Positions 45,129 through 54,019 of a stretch of 59,586 nucleotides of DNA are shown here, piece by piece. The notes under the pieces were generated by a model. The model made no database searches. It was not told the DNA's origin and was given only the letters and a program-made list of their open reading frames with translations. This stretch comes from an uncultured Porphyromonadaceae bacterium (GTDB lineage: Bacteria; Bacteroidota; Bacteroidia; Bacteroidales; Muribaculaceae), in assembly GCA_947643165.1 (NCBI GenBank), contig CANRVB010000014.1, forward strand, positions 1 through 59,586, given 5' to 3'. How positions within the stretch are numbered: the first letter of the stretch is position 1; every line of letters begins with the position of its first letter. The translations under genes were made by a program, and so were the position numbers.

Positions 45129-46232
45129 ATGAAACCCGTTAATACACTACTGGCCGTATCAGTCATGGCAACAGCTATGGCTGCAGCCACAGCATATGCC
45201 GACACCAATATAAGATGGCAGGAAAGAACCCATAATTTCGGAACTTTCAACGAAGACCTCGGAAAAGTGAGCTGTCGCTTCACCGGAGTCAATGAAGGTA
45301 CCGACACTGTTTTCATCACAGAGACACGCAGCACATGCGGTTGTACCGTGCCAAAGATAAGCACCAATACCTTGGCGCCCGGAGACACCATAAATGTGGA
45401 TGTGACATATGATGCCGACCGCCGTCCCGGGCCGTTCGACAAGAAAATCACACTCGTATGCGGTGATGCCGGACGTGAAATACTCACTATTTCAGGCAAA
45501 GTGAAAGGAAGTGCACGTAGCTTGTCGGCAAACTATCCCCACAAATACGACCACTTCCGTCTACAGAATCCATTTGTTGGCGTAGGCAATATCATCAAGG
45601 GACATATGGGTTCGGCCATACTGCTTGGAATTAATGATCAGGACTATACAATCACTCCTGTCATAGAGGACCTGCCCAAATATATCAATGCAATCTGCCA
45701 GCCTGATACTGCGGCCGAAGGCGACAACTTCATATTCTCCTTTACCATTGACACCTCCGACAGTCAGGCTCCGTTCGGGCTATCTGTCGATTCGCTGCGT
45801 CTCAGCATTAAGGAATTTCCCGAGGATATCATCACAATCCCGATGACTTATATCATTTCGGAAGATTTCTCGAAACTTAGCCGAGAAGAACGCCGTAAAG
45901 CCCCAATGCTTACGATAGACGGGAGCAGCATCGACTTCGGACGTATTGATCCTACAAGCGATACACCTCTGAAACGCGACATCTTGTTGGTCAATCCGTC
46001 GGACACCACTCTACTGCTACGCCGAGTCTATACCTTCGACAAGAATATAAGCGTCAGCATACCTGACGATAAGATAGAACCACGTGGCAGCATGAACCTG
46101 ACAGTCGAAGTCATTCCATCGATACTCAAAGATCAGGATATGCTGAACGCTCGTGTGAATATCGTCAGCAATTCCCCGGCTAATCATCAGGCTACAGTCA
46201 GAGTGGTAGGCGAAGTAATCAAACCTGAATAA
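45129..46232 (+). CDS. Multidomain DUF1573 exported protein
   Basis: The 367-residue protein has a signal peptide (KPVNTLLAVSVMATAMAAATAYA). ATG 45129 is preferred because it lies after the preceding stop. Residues 25-125 form a DUF1573 domain (HNFGTFNEDLG and STCGCTVPKI). A second related domain near the C-terminus starts with IDFGRIDPTSD. The middle region lacks a recognisable motif. The gene is 22 bp upstream of meaB, so it is in the same operon, although a functional link is not evident. Confidence 0.85.
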   Translation: MKPVNTLLAVSVMATAMAAATAYADTNIRWQERTHNFGTFNEDLGKVSCRFTGVNEGTDTVFITETRSTCGCTVPKISTNTLAPGDTINVDVTYDADRRPGPFDKKITLVCGDAGREILTISGKVKGSARSLSANYPHKYDHFRLQNPFVGVGNIIKGHMGSAILLGINDQDYTITPVIEDLPKYINAICQPDTAAEGDNFIFSFTIDTSDSQAPFGLSVDSLRLSIKEFPEDIITIPMTYIISEDFSKLSREERRKAPMLTIDGSSIDFGRIDPTSDTPLKRDILLVNPSDTTLLLRRVYTFDKNISVSIPDDKIEPRGSMNLTVEVIPSILKDQDMLNARVNIVSNSPANHQATVRVVGEVIKPE

Positions 46233-46254
46233 CACAGACAACAACCACAATACC

Positions 46255-47352
46255 ATGGAACATCCAGAAAACGACGATAAATATATCGGACTGACCGTAA
46301 ACAGCGGCGTCACACAACCACCTGTTGTCAATCCATACCTCAAACGACACCGTAAGAAGCGCATTCCCACAGCGTCGGAAATGGTGGAAGGAATAATCAA
46401 GGGCGACGTCACAATGTTGAGCCGTGGAGTGACCCTTGTAGAAAGTCTGAATCATGATCACCAGATTCTGGCACAGGAGATAATAGAAAAGTGCCTTCCA
46501 TATTCCGGGAACTCCCGACGTATAGGCATAACAGGTGTCCCCGGTGCAGGTAAGAGCACTTCGATTGATGCATTCGGCCTTCATGTGCTCAAACAGGGTG
46601 GGAAATTGGCTGTTCTGGCCATTGATCCCTCGAGCGAACGTACAAAAGGCAGTATACTCGGCGACAAGACGCGAATGGAACGTCTTTCGGTCCATCCTTC
46701 GGCATTTATACGCCCAAGCCCATCGGCTGGATCGCTCGGTGGTGTAGCCAGAAAGACACGCGAGACAATAGTGCTGTGCGAAGCCGCCGGCTACGACAAT
46801 ATTTTTGTAGAGACTGTAGGTGTAGGTCAGAGTGAGACAGCCGTCCATTCTATGGTCGACTTCTTCCTGCTCATACAACTTGCAGGAACCGGCGATGAAC
46901 TTCAAGGCATAAAACGCGGCATTATGGAAATGGCCGATGGCATTGTGATAAACAAAGCTGATGGTGACAATATTGACCGCGCGCGTCTGGCTCAAGCTCA
47001 ATTTCGCAGTGCACTGCATCTGTTTCCGCCAACACAGTCCGGATGGAAACCGGAAGTTCTCACATATTCCGGATACTACGAACTTGGCATAGATGAAGTG
47101 TGGAAAATGATTGACCGCTATTTCGAACATGTCAAATCAAATGGATTCTTCGACCGGCAGCGCAGCGAACAGGCTATGTACTGGATGTACGAGACTATAG
47201 ACGACCGGCTTAAGTCTGACTTCTACCGCAACCCTGAGATAGCAGAACTTCTGACTCAAAAGGAAGCCAGAGTTCTTAGCAACAGACAGAGTTCGTTTAC
47301 CGCAGCTCGCGATGTACTTGATATCTACTTCAACAGCATACTCAAGAAATAA
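46255..47352 (+). CDS. meaB: Methylmalonyl-CoA mutase-associated GTPase MeaB
   Basis: The 365-residue cytoplasmic G3E GTPase protects and reloads B12-dependent methylmalonyl-CoA mutase. The P-loop is GVPGAGKST (Gly94-Lys100), with AIDPSSERTKGSILGDKTRM, ETVGVGQSE and the NKADGDN base-recognition loop. It is a direct consumer link to the cobalamin genes in this window, since the mutase uses adenosylcobalamin in succinate-to-propionate conversion. The mutase genes themselves are not in the window. It is the last gene of its operon and ends at a bidirectional terminator. Confidence 0.96.
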   Translation: MEHPENDDKYIGLTVNSGVTQPPVVNPYLKRHRKKRIPTASEMVEGIIKGDVTMLSRGVTLVESLNHDHQILAQEIIEKCLPYSGNSRRIGITGVPGAGKSTSIDAFGLHVLKQGGKLAVLAIDPSSERTKGSILGDKTRMERLSVHPSAFIRPSPSAGSLGGVARKTRETIVLCEAAGYDNIFVETVGVGQSETAVHSMVDFFLLIQLAGTGDELQGIKRGIMEMADGIVINKADGDNIDRARLAQAQFRSALHLFPPTQSGWKPEVLTYSGYYELGIDEVWKMIDRYFEHVKSNGFFDRQRSEQAMYWMYETIDDRLKSDFYRNPEIAELLTQKEARVLSNRQSSFTAARDVLDIYFNSILKK

Positions 47353-47360
47353 CCTGAACA

Positions 47361-47410
47361 ATAGAAAGATCCGGGATCATGGAGTTTTCCATGATCCCGG
47401 ATCTTTCTAT
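47361..47410. terminator. Bidirectional terminator between meaB and a minus-strand lipoprotein
   Basis: A perfect 23-bp inverted repeat (arms 47361-47383 and 47388-47410, 4-nt GTTT loop) lies between convergent genes. It is one of the strongest hairpins in the window. Confidence 0.88.
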
Positions 47411-47431
47411 TTATACCGTCAATCAGATATA

Positions 47432-47902
47432 TTATTCCGATGTACGGGCTATATCCTTGTATGTATTTACAGTAGCTTGAGTACTGTCGGGTATTGCGGT
47501 CGAGTCGCTGACGATAGCAAACGGCATTCCGATATAGTAGGCTGCCGGAGTACGGTCTTCCTGAAATACCGACATCTCCAGTCGGAGCATATGATTGCCT
47601 ACGGGAAGGAAACCTGTTGGAATACCAACCGAGAACGGCTGTACCGGAGCATAGCCGAGCAGACGCTGGTCCAGATAGTATGTCACAGATCCGATAATAG
47701 CTCTCTGATTAGGATTGACAGGTGTCACATACACACTGTCGATAGAAAGAGTATCGCCTTGAACCACATAAGCCACACCCTCTACAGTTTTGGCTCCGGA
47801 GTAGTCTATGCTTACGTTTACGTCGGGCAGATCATCATCGTCATGGCATGATGCGAAGAACAGTAATGGAAGAGCTGCTAAAAGATAAAATAATTTTTTC
47901 AT
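47432..47902 (-). CDS. Small surface lipoprotein of unknown function
   Basis: The product has 156 residues from the ATG at 47902, which gives a clean lipoprotein signal (KKLFYLLAALPLLFFASC) followed by HDDDD, an acidic surface-export signal. An in-frame ATG at 47971 lies upstream, inside the clpB terminator hairpin. The body is beta-rich, with VVQGDTLSIDSVYVTP and LPVGNHMLRLEMSVF, resembling a single immunoglobulin-like domain. No family name is recognised. It is downstream of clpB on the same strand but separated by a hairpin. Confidence 0.7.
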   Translation of the reverse strand: MKKLFYLLAALPLLFFASCHDDDDLPDVNVSIDYSGAKTVEGVAYVVQGDTLSIDSVYVTPVNPNQRAIIGSVTYYLDQRLLGYAPVQPFSVGIPTGFLPVGNHMLRLEMSVFQEDRTPAAYYIGMPFAIVSDSTAIPDSTQATVNTYKDIARTSE

Positions 47903-47959
47903 AGTTGTGTGTATATAGTGTGTGTTGATGTTCAATTTTATATCACGTTTTCCCTTATG

Positions 47960-47984
47960 TTGTCCCGGCATAACGCCGGGACAA
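47960..47984 (-). terminator. Hairpin after clpB
   Basis: A perfect 10-bp GC-rich stem (47960-47969 and 47975-47984, 5-nt loop) lies 31 bases past the clpB stop on the minus strand. There is no strong T run after it, so termination may be incomplete. Confidence 0.6.
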
Positions 47985-48014
47985 TCAGGGTTGCTTTATG
48001 CATCTATCACTTTA

Positions 48015-50606
48015 TCAGTTGGTGAATACCAGCTGATCGTCTTTATCTACGTCGATCACGATAGGCTTGGTGCGGTCAACGGTCTGGGCCAGGATATCCT
48101 TCGACAGCTTGTTAAGCACAAGCTTATGGATGACTCTCTTGACAGGTCGGGCTCCGAATTCCGGATCATATCCCTCTTCGGCAAGATAATGGAGCGCTTT
48201 TGGTGTTACCTCAAGGATCACGCCGTTCTTTTCGAGCATCTTCTTCACCGATTTGATCTGCAGACCTACGATTTCCTCTATCTCTTGTTCATTCAGAGGA
48301 GTGAACATTATAGTCTCGTCTATACGGTTAAGGAACTCCGGACGGATGGTCTTCTTAAGCATCTCTATCACCTCAACCTTAGTTTTCTCAATGGTTTCCT
48401 CCCGGTTATCGGCTGTCATCTTTGAGAAATTATCACGGATAACCTGCGAACCCATGTTGCTCGTCATGATTATTATCGTGTTCTTGAAATTGACAAGCCT
48501 GCCCTTGTTGTCGGTCAGACGTCCATCATCAAGTACCTGAAGAAGTATGTTGAAAACATCAGGATGAGCCTTCTCGATCTCATCAAAAAGGACTACACTG
48601 TAGGGCTTGCGTCGTACAGCCTCAGTCAGCTGGCCACCTTCATCATATCCGACATATCCCGGAGGCGCTCCTACAAGACGGGACACCGTATGCTTCTCCT
48701 GGTATTCCGACATATCAATTCGGGTCATCATATTCTCATCATCAAACAGATATTCCGCCAACGCTTTGGCGAGTTCTGTCTTACCGACACCTGTGGTGCC
48801 AAGAAAAATGAACGAACCGATAGGACGGCGTGGATCATTCAGACCAGCACGGCTGCGGCGAACAGCATCGGCTATTGCTCTGATGGCCTCTTCCTGACCT
48901 ACAACGCGATTGTGTAACTCAGCTTCGAGATGGAGCAGTTTCTCCTTCTCACTCTTGGCCATCTTGTTGACAGGAATACCGGTCCAACGGCTCACAACAT
49001 CAGCTATATCATCGCTGTCGACCTCTTCCTTGATCAGAGCCTTATCGCCCTGCATCATCTTGAGCTGCTCCTGGATATCAATGTTCTCCTGCTCTTTTTG
49101 CTTGATCTTGGAATAACGGATCTCGGCAACCTTTCCATAGTCACCTTCGCGCTCCGCACGATCGGCCTCAAAGTTAAGTTGTTCAATGTCAACCTTATTC
49201 TGCTGAATTCGGTTGATCAGATCTTTCTCAGCTTTCCATTTGGCCATATATTCCTTTTCCTCTTCCCGCATAGTGGCGAGCTCCTTCTCTATATCGCGCA
49301 CCTTGGCATCATCGCCCTCGCGCTTTATAGCCTCGCGCTCAATCTCCTTCTGAGCTATACGACGTGTTATCTCATCAAGAGCCTGCGGAACGGAATCGAT
49401 CTCCAGCTTTAGTTTTGAGGCAGCCTCATCTATCAGATCGATTGCTTTGTCTGGCAAGAATCGGTCAGTTATATAACGCTCGCTCAACGTCACAGCCGAG
49501 ATAATGGCTTCATCGCGGATACGCACGTGGTGATGGTTTTCGTAACGTTCCTTCAGACCACGCAATATCGCTATGGCACTCGCCTCATCGGGCTCATTTA
49601 CCATTACCTTCTGGAAACGGCGTTCAAGTGCCTTGTCTTTCTCAAAATATTTCTGATACTCATCGAGCGTTGTGGCACCTATGCTTCTAAGCTCACCACG
49701 TGCCAAGGCCGGTTTCAATATATTGGCCGCATCCATTGCGCCCTCACCCTTGCCTGCACCAACAAGTGTGTGGATCTCATCAATAAACAGTATGATCTCA
49801 CCATCACTCTGGGTCACCTCATTCACGATAGCCTTCAGACGTTCCTCAAACTCGCCTTTATACTTGGCGCCGGCAACCAACGCACCCATATCAAGCGAAA
49901 ATATCTGTTTTGAACGCAGATTTTCGGGAACATCACCTCTGACTATGCGCTGAGCCAGACCCTCGGCTATGGCGGTCTTACCGGTACCGGGCTCACCTAT
50001 AAGCATAGGATTATTCTTGGTTCGGCGGCTCAATATCTGGAGGACTCTTCTTATCTCATCATCGCGGCCAATCACCGGATCAAGCTTACCCTGACGGGCT
50101 CGTTCGTTCAGATTGATGGCATACTTGCTCAAGGCATTATAAGTCTCTTCAGCACTCTGATCGGTAGCCTTCTTACCTTTGCGCAACTCAGATATAGCCC
50201 CTTCGAGCTCCTTCGCGCTCAGTCCGGCGTCTTTCAGGATAGTTGATGCCGATGAATTGATTTCATACAGAGCCATAAGCATGGCTTCGAGTGTGACATA
50301 TTCGTCACCCTGCTTTTTGGCAAGATCAAGAGCCTTCTGCAACACGTCGTTACTCGCTCTACTCAGATACGGTTCTCCGCCCGAAACTTTGGGCAATGAT
50401 GCTATATCCCGATCTATCTGTCCCGTAACGACAGGAAGCGATGCGCCCACCTTGGCGAAAATGAACTTCACCAGCGACTCACCTTCTTCAAGTACGCCCT
50501 TTAGCAGATGAACCGGCTCTATAGCCTGCTGTCCTGCGCCGCGGGTTATCTCGACGGCTTTCTGGATAGCTTCCTGCGACTTGATGGTGAAATTATTAAA
50601 ATTCAT
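48015..50606 (-). CDS. clpB: ATP-dependent disaggregase ClpB
   Basis: The 863-residue Hsp104-type chaperone rescues proteins from aggregates together with DnaK. It has an N-terminal Clp repeat domain ([20 protein letters not shown]), a first AAA+ module ([14 protein letters not shown]), the middle coiled coil (about residues 400-530) that distinguishes ClpB from ClpA/ClpC, and a second AAA+ module ([18 protein letters not shown]). The C-terminal domain ends normally. An inverted repeat 45-65 bases upstream of its start may bind a heat-shock regulator. Confidence 0.98.
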   Translation of the reverse strand: MNFNNFTIKSQEAIQKAVEITRGAGQQAIEPVHLLKGVLEEGESLVKFIFAKVGASLPVVTGQIDRDIASLPKVSGGEPYLSRASNDVLQKALDLAKKQGDEYVTLEAMLMALYEINSSASTILKDAGLSAKELEGAISELRKGKKATDQSAEETYNALSKYAINLNERARQGKLDPVIGRDDEIRRVLQILSRRTKNNPMLIGEPGTGKTAIAEGLAQRIVRGDVPENLRSKQIFSLDMGALVAGAKYKGEFEERLKAIVNEVTQSDGEIILFIDEIHTLVGAGKGEGAMDAANILKPALARGELRSIGATTLDEYQKYFEKDKALERRFQKVMVNEPDEASAIAILRGLKERYENHHHVRIRDEAIISAVTLSERYITDRFLPDKAIDLIDEAASKLKLEIDSVPQALDEITRRIAQKEIEREAIKREGDDAKVRDIEKELATMREEEKEYMAKWKAEKDLINRIQQNKVDIEQLNFEADRAEREGDYGKVAEIRYSKIKQKEQENIDIQEQLKMMQGDKALIKEEVDSDDIADVVSRWTGIPVNKMAKSEKEKLLHLEAELHNRVVGQEEAIRAIADAVRRSRAGLNDPRRPIGSFIFLGTTGVGKTELAKALAEYLFDDENMMTRIDMSEYQEKHTVSRLVGAPPGYVGYDEGGQLTEAVRRKPYSVVLFDEIEKAHPDVFNILLQVLDDGRLTDNKGRLVNFKNTIIIMTSNMGSQVIRDNFSKMTADNREETIEKTKVEVIEMLKKTIRPEFLNRIDETIMFTPLNEQEIEEIVGLQIKSVKKMLEKNGVILEVTPKALHYLAEEGYDPEFGARPVKRVIHKLVLNKLSKDILAQTVDRTKPIVIDVDKDDQLVFTN

Positions 50607-50650
50607 ATATTAATAAATAAACAGTTTTCGGTGTTACAATAATCTCTCGA

Positions 50651-50671
50651 TGAAACTTCAAGTATGTTTCA
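50651..50671 (-). promoter_or_regulatory. Inverted repeat upstream of clpB
   Basis: TGAAAC and GTTTCA arms are separated by 9 bases (50651-50656 and 50666-50671), 45 bases before the clpB start. The 9-nt spacing recalls CIRCE (HrcA operator) but the arms are not the CIRCE sequence. It could be an operator for another heat-shock regulator. Confidence 0.35.
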
Positions 50672-50754
50672 CCTCGTATAATCTTTTAACAACACTCAGC
50701 ATTCAAAGGTTTTGTTTTTCCTTATGTGTTGTTCTTTGATTCATTTTTATTTCC

Positions 50755-50762
50755 TATCTTTG
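50755..50762 (+). promoter_or_regulatory. -7 promoter element of the DUF5106-to-kdsA run
   Basis: TATCTTTG fits TAnnTTTG exactly and lies 72 bases before the start at 50835. The nearest TTTG (50735-50738) is 16 bp upstream, slightly shorter than the ideal spacing. Confidence 0.6.
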
Positions 50763-50834
50763 CGAATGCAATAAGCGTGCCTTTCGGGTACGTGACATTT
50801 TTTCACGCCTCTTATCCACTTCCATACTGACAAT

Positions 50835-51713
50835 ATGACACATCGTCTTCTTTTAGTCATCTTTTTGACACTTTCGATCCTCTCGGCCCGAGCAGATGAG
50901 CCCGAACGCTACTTTCCATACCCCAACATCCCAGAGTCTCTCAATTCGCTCCAGACACGTAGCGACTATCTTCTTGAGCACTTTTGGGATGCATGCAATC
51001 TGCAGACAGCCTTTTCGGCTAAAGCAAAAATGGCCCAGGCCTTTGCCGACTATGCCACATTCATTCCGCTCGGATCGCGCGAGGTGGCCCTGAGCTCGAT
51101 CGACAAACTTCTCAAAAAACTTGAGAAACAGCCAAACGATCTGGTTTTCATTGCCGAACTTGCCGAGGACCATTTCTATGGCGACTCTGCCGAAGTTGTG
51201 TCAGATGAAGCATTCCTGCCATTCGCAAAAGCTGTGGCGGCAAACAAAAAGGTTGACAAAGCCAACAAACTGCGTTTCGCAAGAAAGGCCAAAATATTAG
51301 AAAACAACCTGAATGGATCAGTATTTCCCGAGCTTCCGTATATCACGCGTGAAGGAGAGAACGCATCACTTCCTGTCGATACCTCAAAGGTAACCATAGT
51401 GTATATAAACGATCCAGATTGCGATGACTGTCGACTTGCACGTATTCGTCTTGACGCCAATCTCACAGCCAACAAGCTCATCGACGCAGGATTGCTGCGC
51501 ATACTGTCGGTCACTCCCGATGAACCGACCGATGGTTGGAAAGAGGCTGTTGCCAAATATCCCGAAAAATGGACTGTAGCCGCAGCTCCCGACGGATATG
51601 ACATACTCGACATTCGCTACATACCCTCGTTCTACATTCTTGACGAGCACAACAAGATTGTCCACAAGAACCTGAATATAGAGGCTTTGATCCAAATTCT
51701 CTCTAATTTGTAA
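50835..51713 (+). CDS. DUF5106/thioredoxin-like exported protein
   Basis: The 292-residue protein has a signal peptide (to about residue 20, SARA). The N-terminal half (to about 150) is helical and matches DUF5106. The C-terminal half is thioredoxin-like, with YINDPDCDDCRLARIRL and Cys196-x-x-Cys199, then YIPSFYILDEHNKIV, in which Pro precedes the last strand as in TlpA-type proteins. It may act in periplasmic thiol redox. DoxX is encoded 7 bp later, probably in the same operon. Confidence 0.85.
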   Translation: MTHRLLLVIFLTLSILSARADEPERYFPYPNIPESLNSLQTRSDYLLEHFWDACNLQTAFSAKAKMAQAFADYATFIPLGSREVALSSIDKLLKKLEKQPNDLVFIAELAEDHFYGDSAEVVSDEAFLPFAKAVAANKKVDKANKLRFARKAKILENNLNGSVFPELPYITREGENASLPVDTSKVTIVYINDPDCDDCRLARIRLDANLTANKLIDAGLLRILSVTPDEPTDGWKEAVAKYPEKWTVAAAPDGYDILDIRYIPSFYILDEHNKIVHKNLNIEALIQILSNL

Positions 51714-51720
51714 TATAGTC

Positions 51721-52230
51721 ATGAGCAAGTTTTCCGACATCGTGGCCAATACCTATCTACGGTTTACCGGTTACACATACAGCAATCTCGGCAGGCTTTT
51801 CATACGTCTGTTTGTCGGTGTCATGTTCATGCAATTCGGCATACGACACCTTGTCAATTTCTCTACAATGAGTGCCGATTTCCCTACTATGCTCGGCATA
51901 TCATCGGAAGCATGTCTCATTATCATGATTATCAACGAACTCCTGTGCTCGCTGTTTATCATGGCCGGATTTCTCACACGACTGTCCACTATTCCGCCCA
52001 TACTATCGATGATTGTAGCCGAATGGTACATATTGCACGATCTCGTGCCAAACACATCGATCTACGGACTTGATTCCACCGATCCCGGCTACGTTCCCAT
52101 CCTGTTTATAGGAATATACCTTTTCATTCTACTTGCAGGCCCCGGGAAAATATCTCTCGACTATTTCATTTCGCTTTTCATTATATCCCGAAAGGGACAT
52201 AACGAAGAGGAAGCGCTCGAAGAAGTATAA
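51721..52230 (+). CDS. DoxX-family membrane protein
   Basis: The 169-residue protein has four hydrophobic helices (about residues 24-45, 62-83, 90-108 and 125-145). The DoxX pattern LFIRLFVGVMFMQFGIRHL, then MAGFLTRLSTIPP, is clear. DoxX proteins are small inner-membrane proteins linked to redox or thiosulfate/quinone functions. Its position just behind an exported thioredoxin-like protein is compatible with a role in thiol or quinone redox balance; this is inferred. Confidence 0.88.
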   Translation: MSKFSDIVANTYLRFTGYTYSNLGRLFIRLFVGVMFMQFGIRHLVNFSTMSADFPTMLGISSEACLIIMIINELLCSLFIMAGFLTRLSTIPPILSMIVAEWYILHDLVPNTSIYGLDSTDPGYVPILFIGIYLFILLAGPGKISLDYFISLFIISRKGHNEEEALEEV

Positions 52231-52253
52231 CCAAGCAACCACATATTTGCCAA

Positions 52254-53348
52254 ATGAAAATCGCCGTATTGATTTCGGGTGGCGTTGACAGCGCAGTCAC
52301 TGTGCATGAACTCATGCAACAAGGTCACGACCTGCATCTGTTCTACATACGGATAGGCATGGACAACGACGAGGGAGACTGCTCTGCAGAGGAAGACATT
52401 GAAATGTGCAACTTCATTGCCTCCCGTTACGGTCTTCCGTTTGACGTTGTCTCGCTTCATAAAGAATATTGGGAACACGTGATGGAGTATGCACTCAACA
52501 CGGTGAGAAAAGGTCTTACACCAAATCCCGATATCATGTGCAACCGTGTCATAAAATTCGGTTTTTTTGAACAACGCTGGGGACATGAATTTGACAAAAC
52601 GGCCACAGGACATTATGCTACTACACATATTGATCCGGTAGATGGATTGACATATCTCGGCACTGCTGTCGACCCGGTCAAGGACCAGACTGATTTTCTT
52701 GCCCGAATAACCTACAGCCAGCTGGAACATGCAATGTTCCCGATTGGCAACATGCCGAAATCCCGTGTACGCGAAATAGCTATAGAGACCGGTATGCCAA
52801 ATGCTTTCAGACGCGACAGCCAAGGTATATGCTTCCTCGGCAATATCAACTACAATGACTTCATACGCCGGCATCTGGGCACACGGCAAGGTCCTATCAT
52901 AGAGATCGAGACCGGACGGATACTTGGCAAACACAATGGATTCTGGTTTCACACAATAGGTCAGCGTAAAGGTCTTGGGCTGAGCGGTGGCCCCTGGTAT
53001 GTTGTTGCGAAAAACGTTGAGGAAAACATCATATACGTCTCAGGAGGATACCACACCAGCCGACAATACGGACGCGAACTGCCTGTAACTGAAATGCAAT
53101 GGATCACCCGTGATCCCTGGCCCGAAAACTGTAAAGACATCCCGGTCACATTCAAGAACCGTCATACTCCAGAGTTCACCGAAGCACGCTTAACCAAAGT
53201 TGCCTCCGACAAATATATTATTGCGAGCGCTAACGATATTCAAGGCATAGCTCCTGGTCAGTTTGCCGTCGTATACACGCACGACCGGAAACTGTGTCTC
53301 GGATCAGGTATAATCACGGTACCGCAGGCTCTATCCAAAATCCAATAA
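52254..53348 (+). CDS. mnmA: tRNA-specific 2-thiouridylase MnmA
   Basis: The 364-residue cytoplasmic enzyme thiolates uridine 34 of Glu, Gln and Lys tRNAs. The PP-loop is LISGGVDSAV near residue 7. The catalytic cysteines are Cys96 (NPDIMCNRVIKF) and Cys193 (SQGICFLG). The C-terminal beta-barrel includes TIGQRKGLGLSGGPWYVV. Length and order are standard. It sits between doxX (23 bp) and a bifunctional-nuclease gene (11 bp), all on the plus strand. Confidence 0.96.
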   Translation: MKIAVLISGGVDSAVTVHELMQQGHDLHLFYIRIGMDNDEGDCSAEEDIEMCNFIASRYGLPFDVVSLHKEYWEHVMEYALNTVRKGLTPNPDIMCNRVIKFGFFEQRWGHEFDKTATGHYATTHIDPVDGLTYLGTAVDPVKDQTDFLARITYSQLEHAMFPIGNMPKSRVREIAIETGMPNAFRRDSQGICFLGNINYNDFIRRHLGTRQGPIIEIETGRILGKHNGFWFHTIGQRKGLGLSGGPWYVVAKNVEENIIYVSGGYHTSRQYGRELPVTEMQWITRDPWPENCKDIPVTFKNRHTPEFTEARLTKVASDKYIIASANDIQGIAPGQFAVVYTHDRKLCLGSGIITVPQALSKIQ

Positions 53349-53359
53349 AGCATACACGT

Positions 53360-53968
53360 ATGGAAACTCGTATCCGCTTACGCGTCATGGGTATTTCTTA
53401 CAACCAGCTCCAGTCAGGTGCCTACGCACTGATACTGGCGCAAGTTGGGGGTCCATATCGCATACCTGTGGTCATAGGTCCCGCCGAAGCTCAGTCGATA
53501 GCTATGCATATAGAAGGGATGACACCGCCCAGGCCTCTCACTCACGACCTTTTTGTAAGTCTTGCTCAAGCGTATGGCGTAAGGCTTCATGAAGTCTTCA
53601 TACATAAGTTTGAAGACGGGATATTTTCAAGTGAGCTCACATTCACCGATGGGCGCCGCGAGATAAAACTTGACGGCCGCACATCAGATGCCATAGCTAT
53701 TGCCATCAGAATCGGATGCCCTATATATACCACTCCAGAGATCCTGTCGGAAACAGGATTCGTCATGGAAGAGACCGCAGCTCCATCTGATCACCATGAT
53801 GAAGCCACACGCGATGACGGAAGCTATATAGCGCAACGAATGCCGCGTTATGATCAGTACACTATCGAGGAGCTTGAACGCACCCTTAAGGATATGATCA
53901 ACGACGAGCAATATGAAGAAGCTGCCAAAATCAACGAAATACTGAGACAAAAACGAAACAACCGCTGA
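53360..53968 (+). CDS. Bifunctional nuclease family protein with UvrB/C motif
   Basis: The product has 202 residues from the ATG at 53360; the frame is open further upstream inside mnmA, but that part has no domain. Residues 1-135 are a BFN/DUF151 domain (LRVMGISYNQLQSGAYALIL, PVVIGPAEAQSIA, DGRTSDAIAIAIR). The C-terminal 35 residues (TIEELERTLKDMINDEQYEEAAKINEILRQ region) form a UvrB/UvrC helical motif. The fusion is common in Bacteroidota. The nuclease name comes from plant relatives; the bacterial function is unsettled. Confidence 0.9.
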   Translation: METRIRLRVMGISYNQLQSGAYALILAQVGGPYRIPVVIGPAEAQSIAMHIEGMTPPRPLTHDLFVSLAQAYGVRLHEVFIHKFEDGIFSSELTFTDGRREIKLDGRTSDAIAIAIRIGCPIYTTPEILSETGFVMEETAAPSDHHDEATRDDGSYIAQRMPRYDQYTIEELERTLKDMINDEQYEEAAKINEILRQKRNNR

Positions 53969-54019
53969 AAACATCAATCTATACCCAAATTTAAAAACCA
54001 TCAGAAACTACCAATATTC

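Noticed and set aside
46219..47130. Long open frame on the minus strand, about 300 codons
   Set aside because: It lies entirely across meaB, which has all its GTPase motifs; the minus-strand frame has no domain, signal or gene spacing.
50763..50834. Stem-loops in the leader before 50835 as a possible small RNA
   Set aside because: Arms are only about 5 bp with no conserved RNA family pattern; treated as an ordinary leader.
52161..52952. Minus-strand open frame of 263 codons
   Set aside because: It is antisense to mnmA and doxX, both confidently identified, and has no recognisable features.
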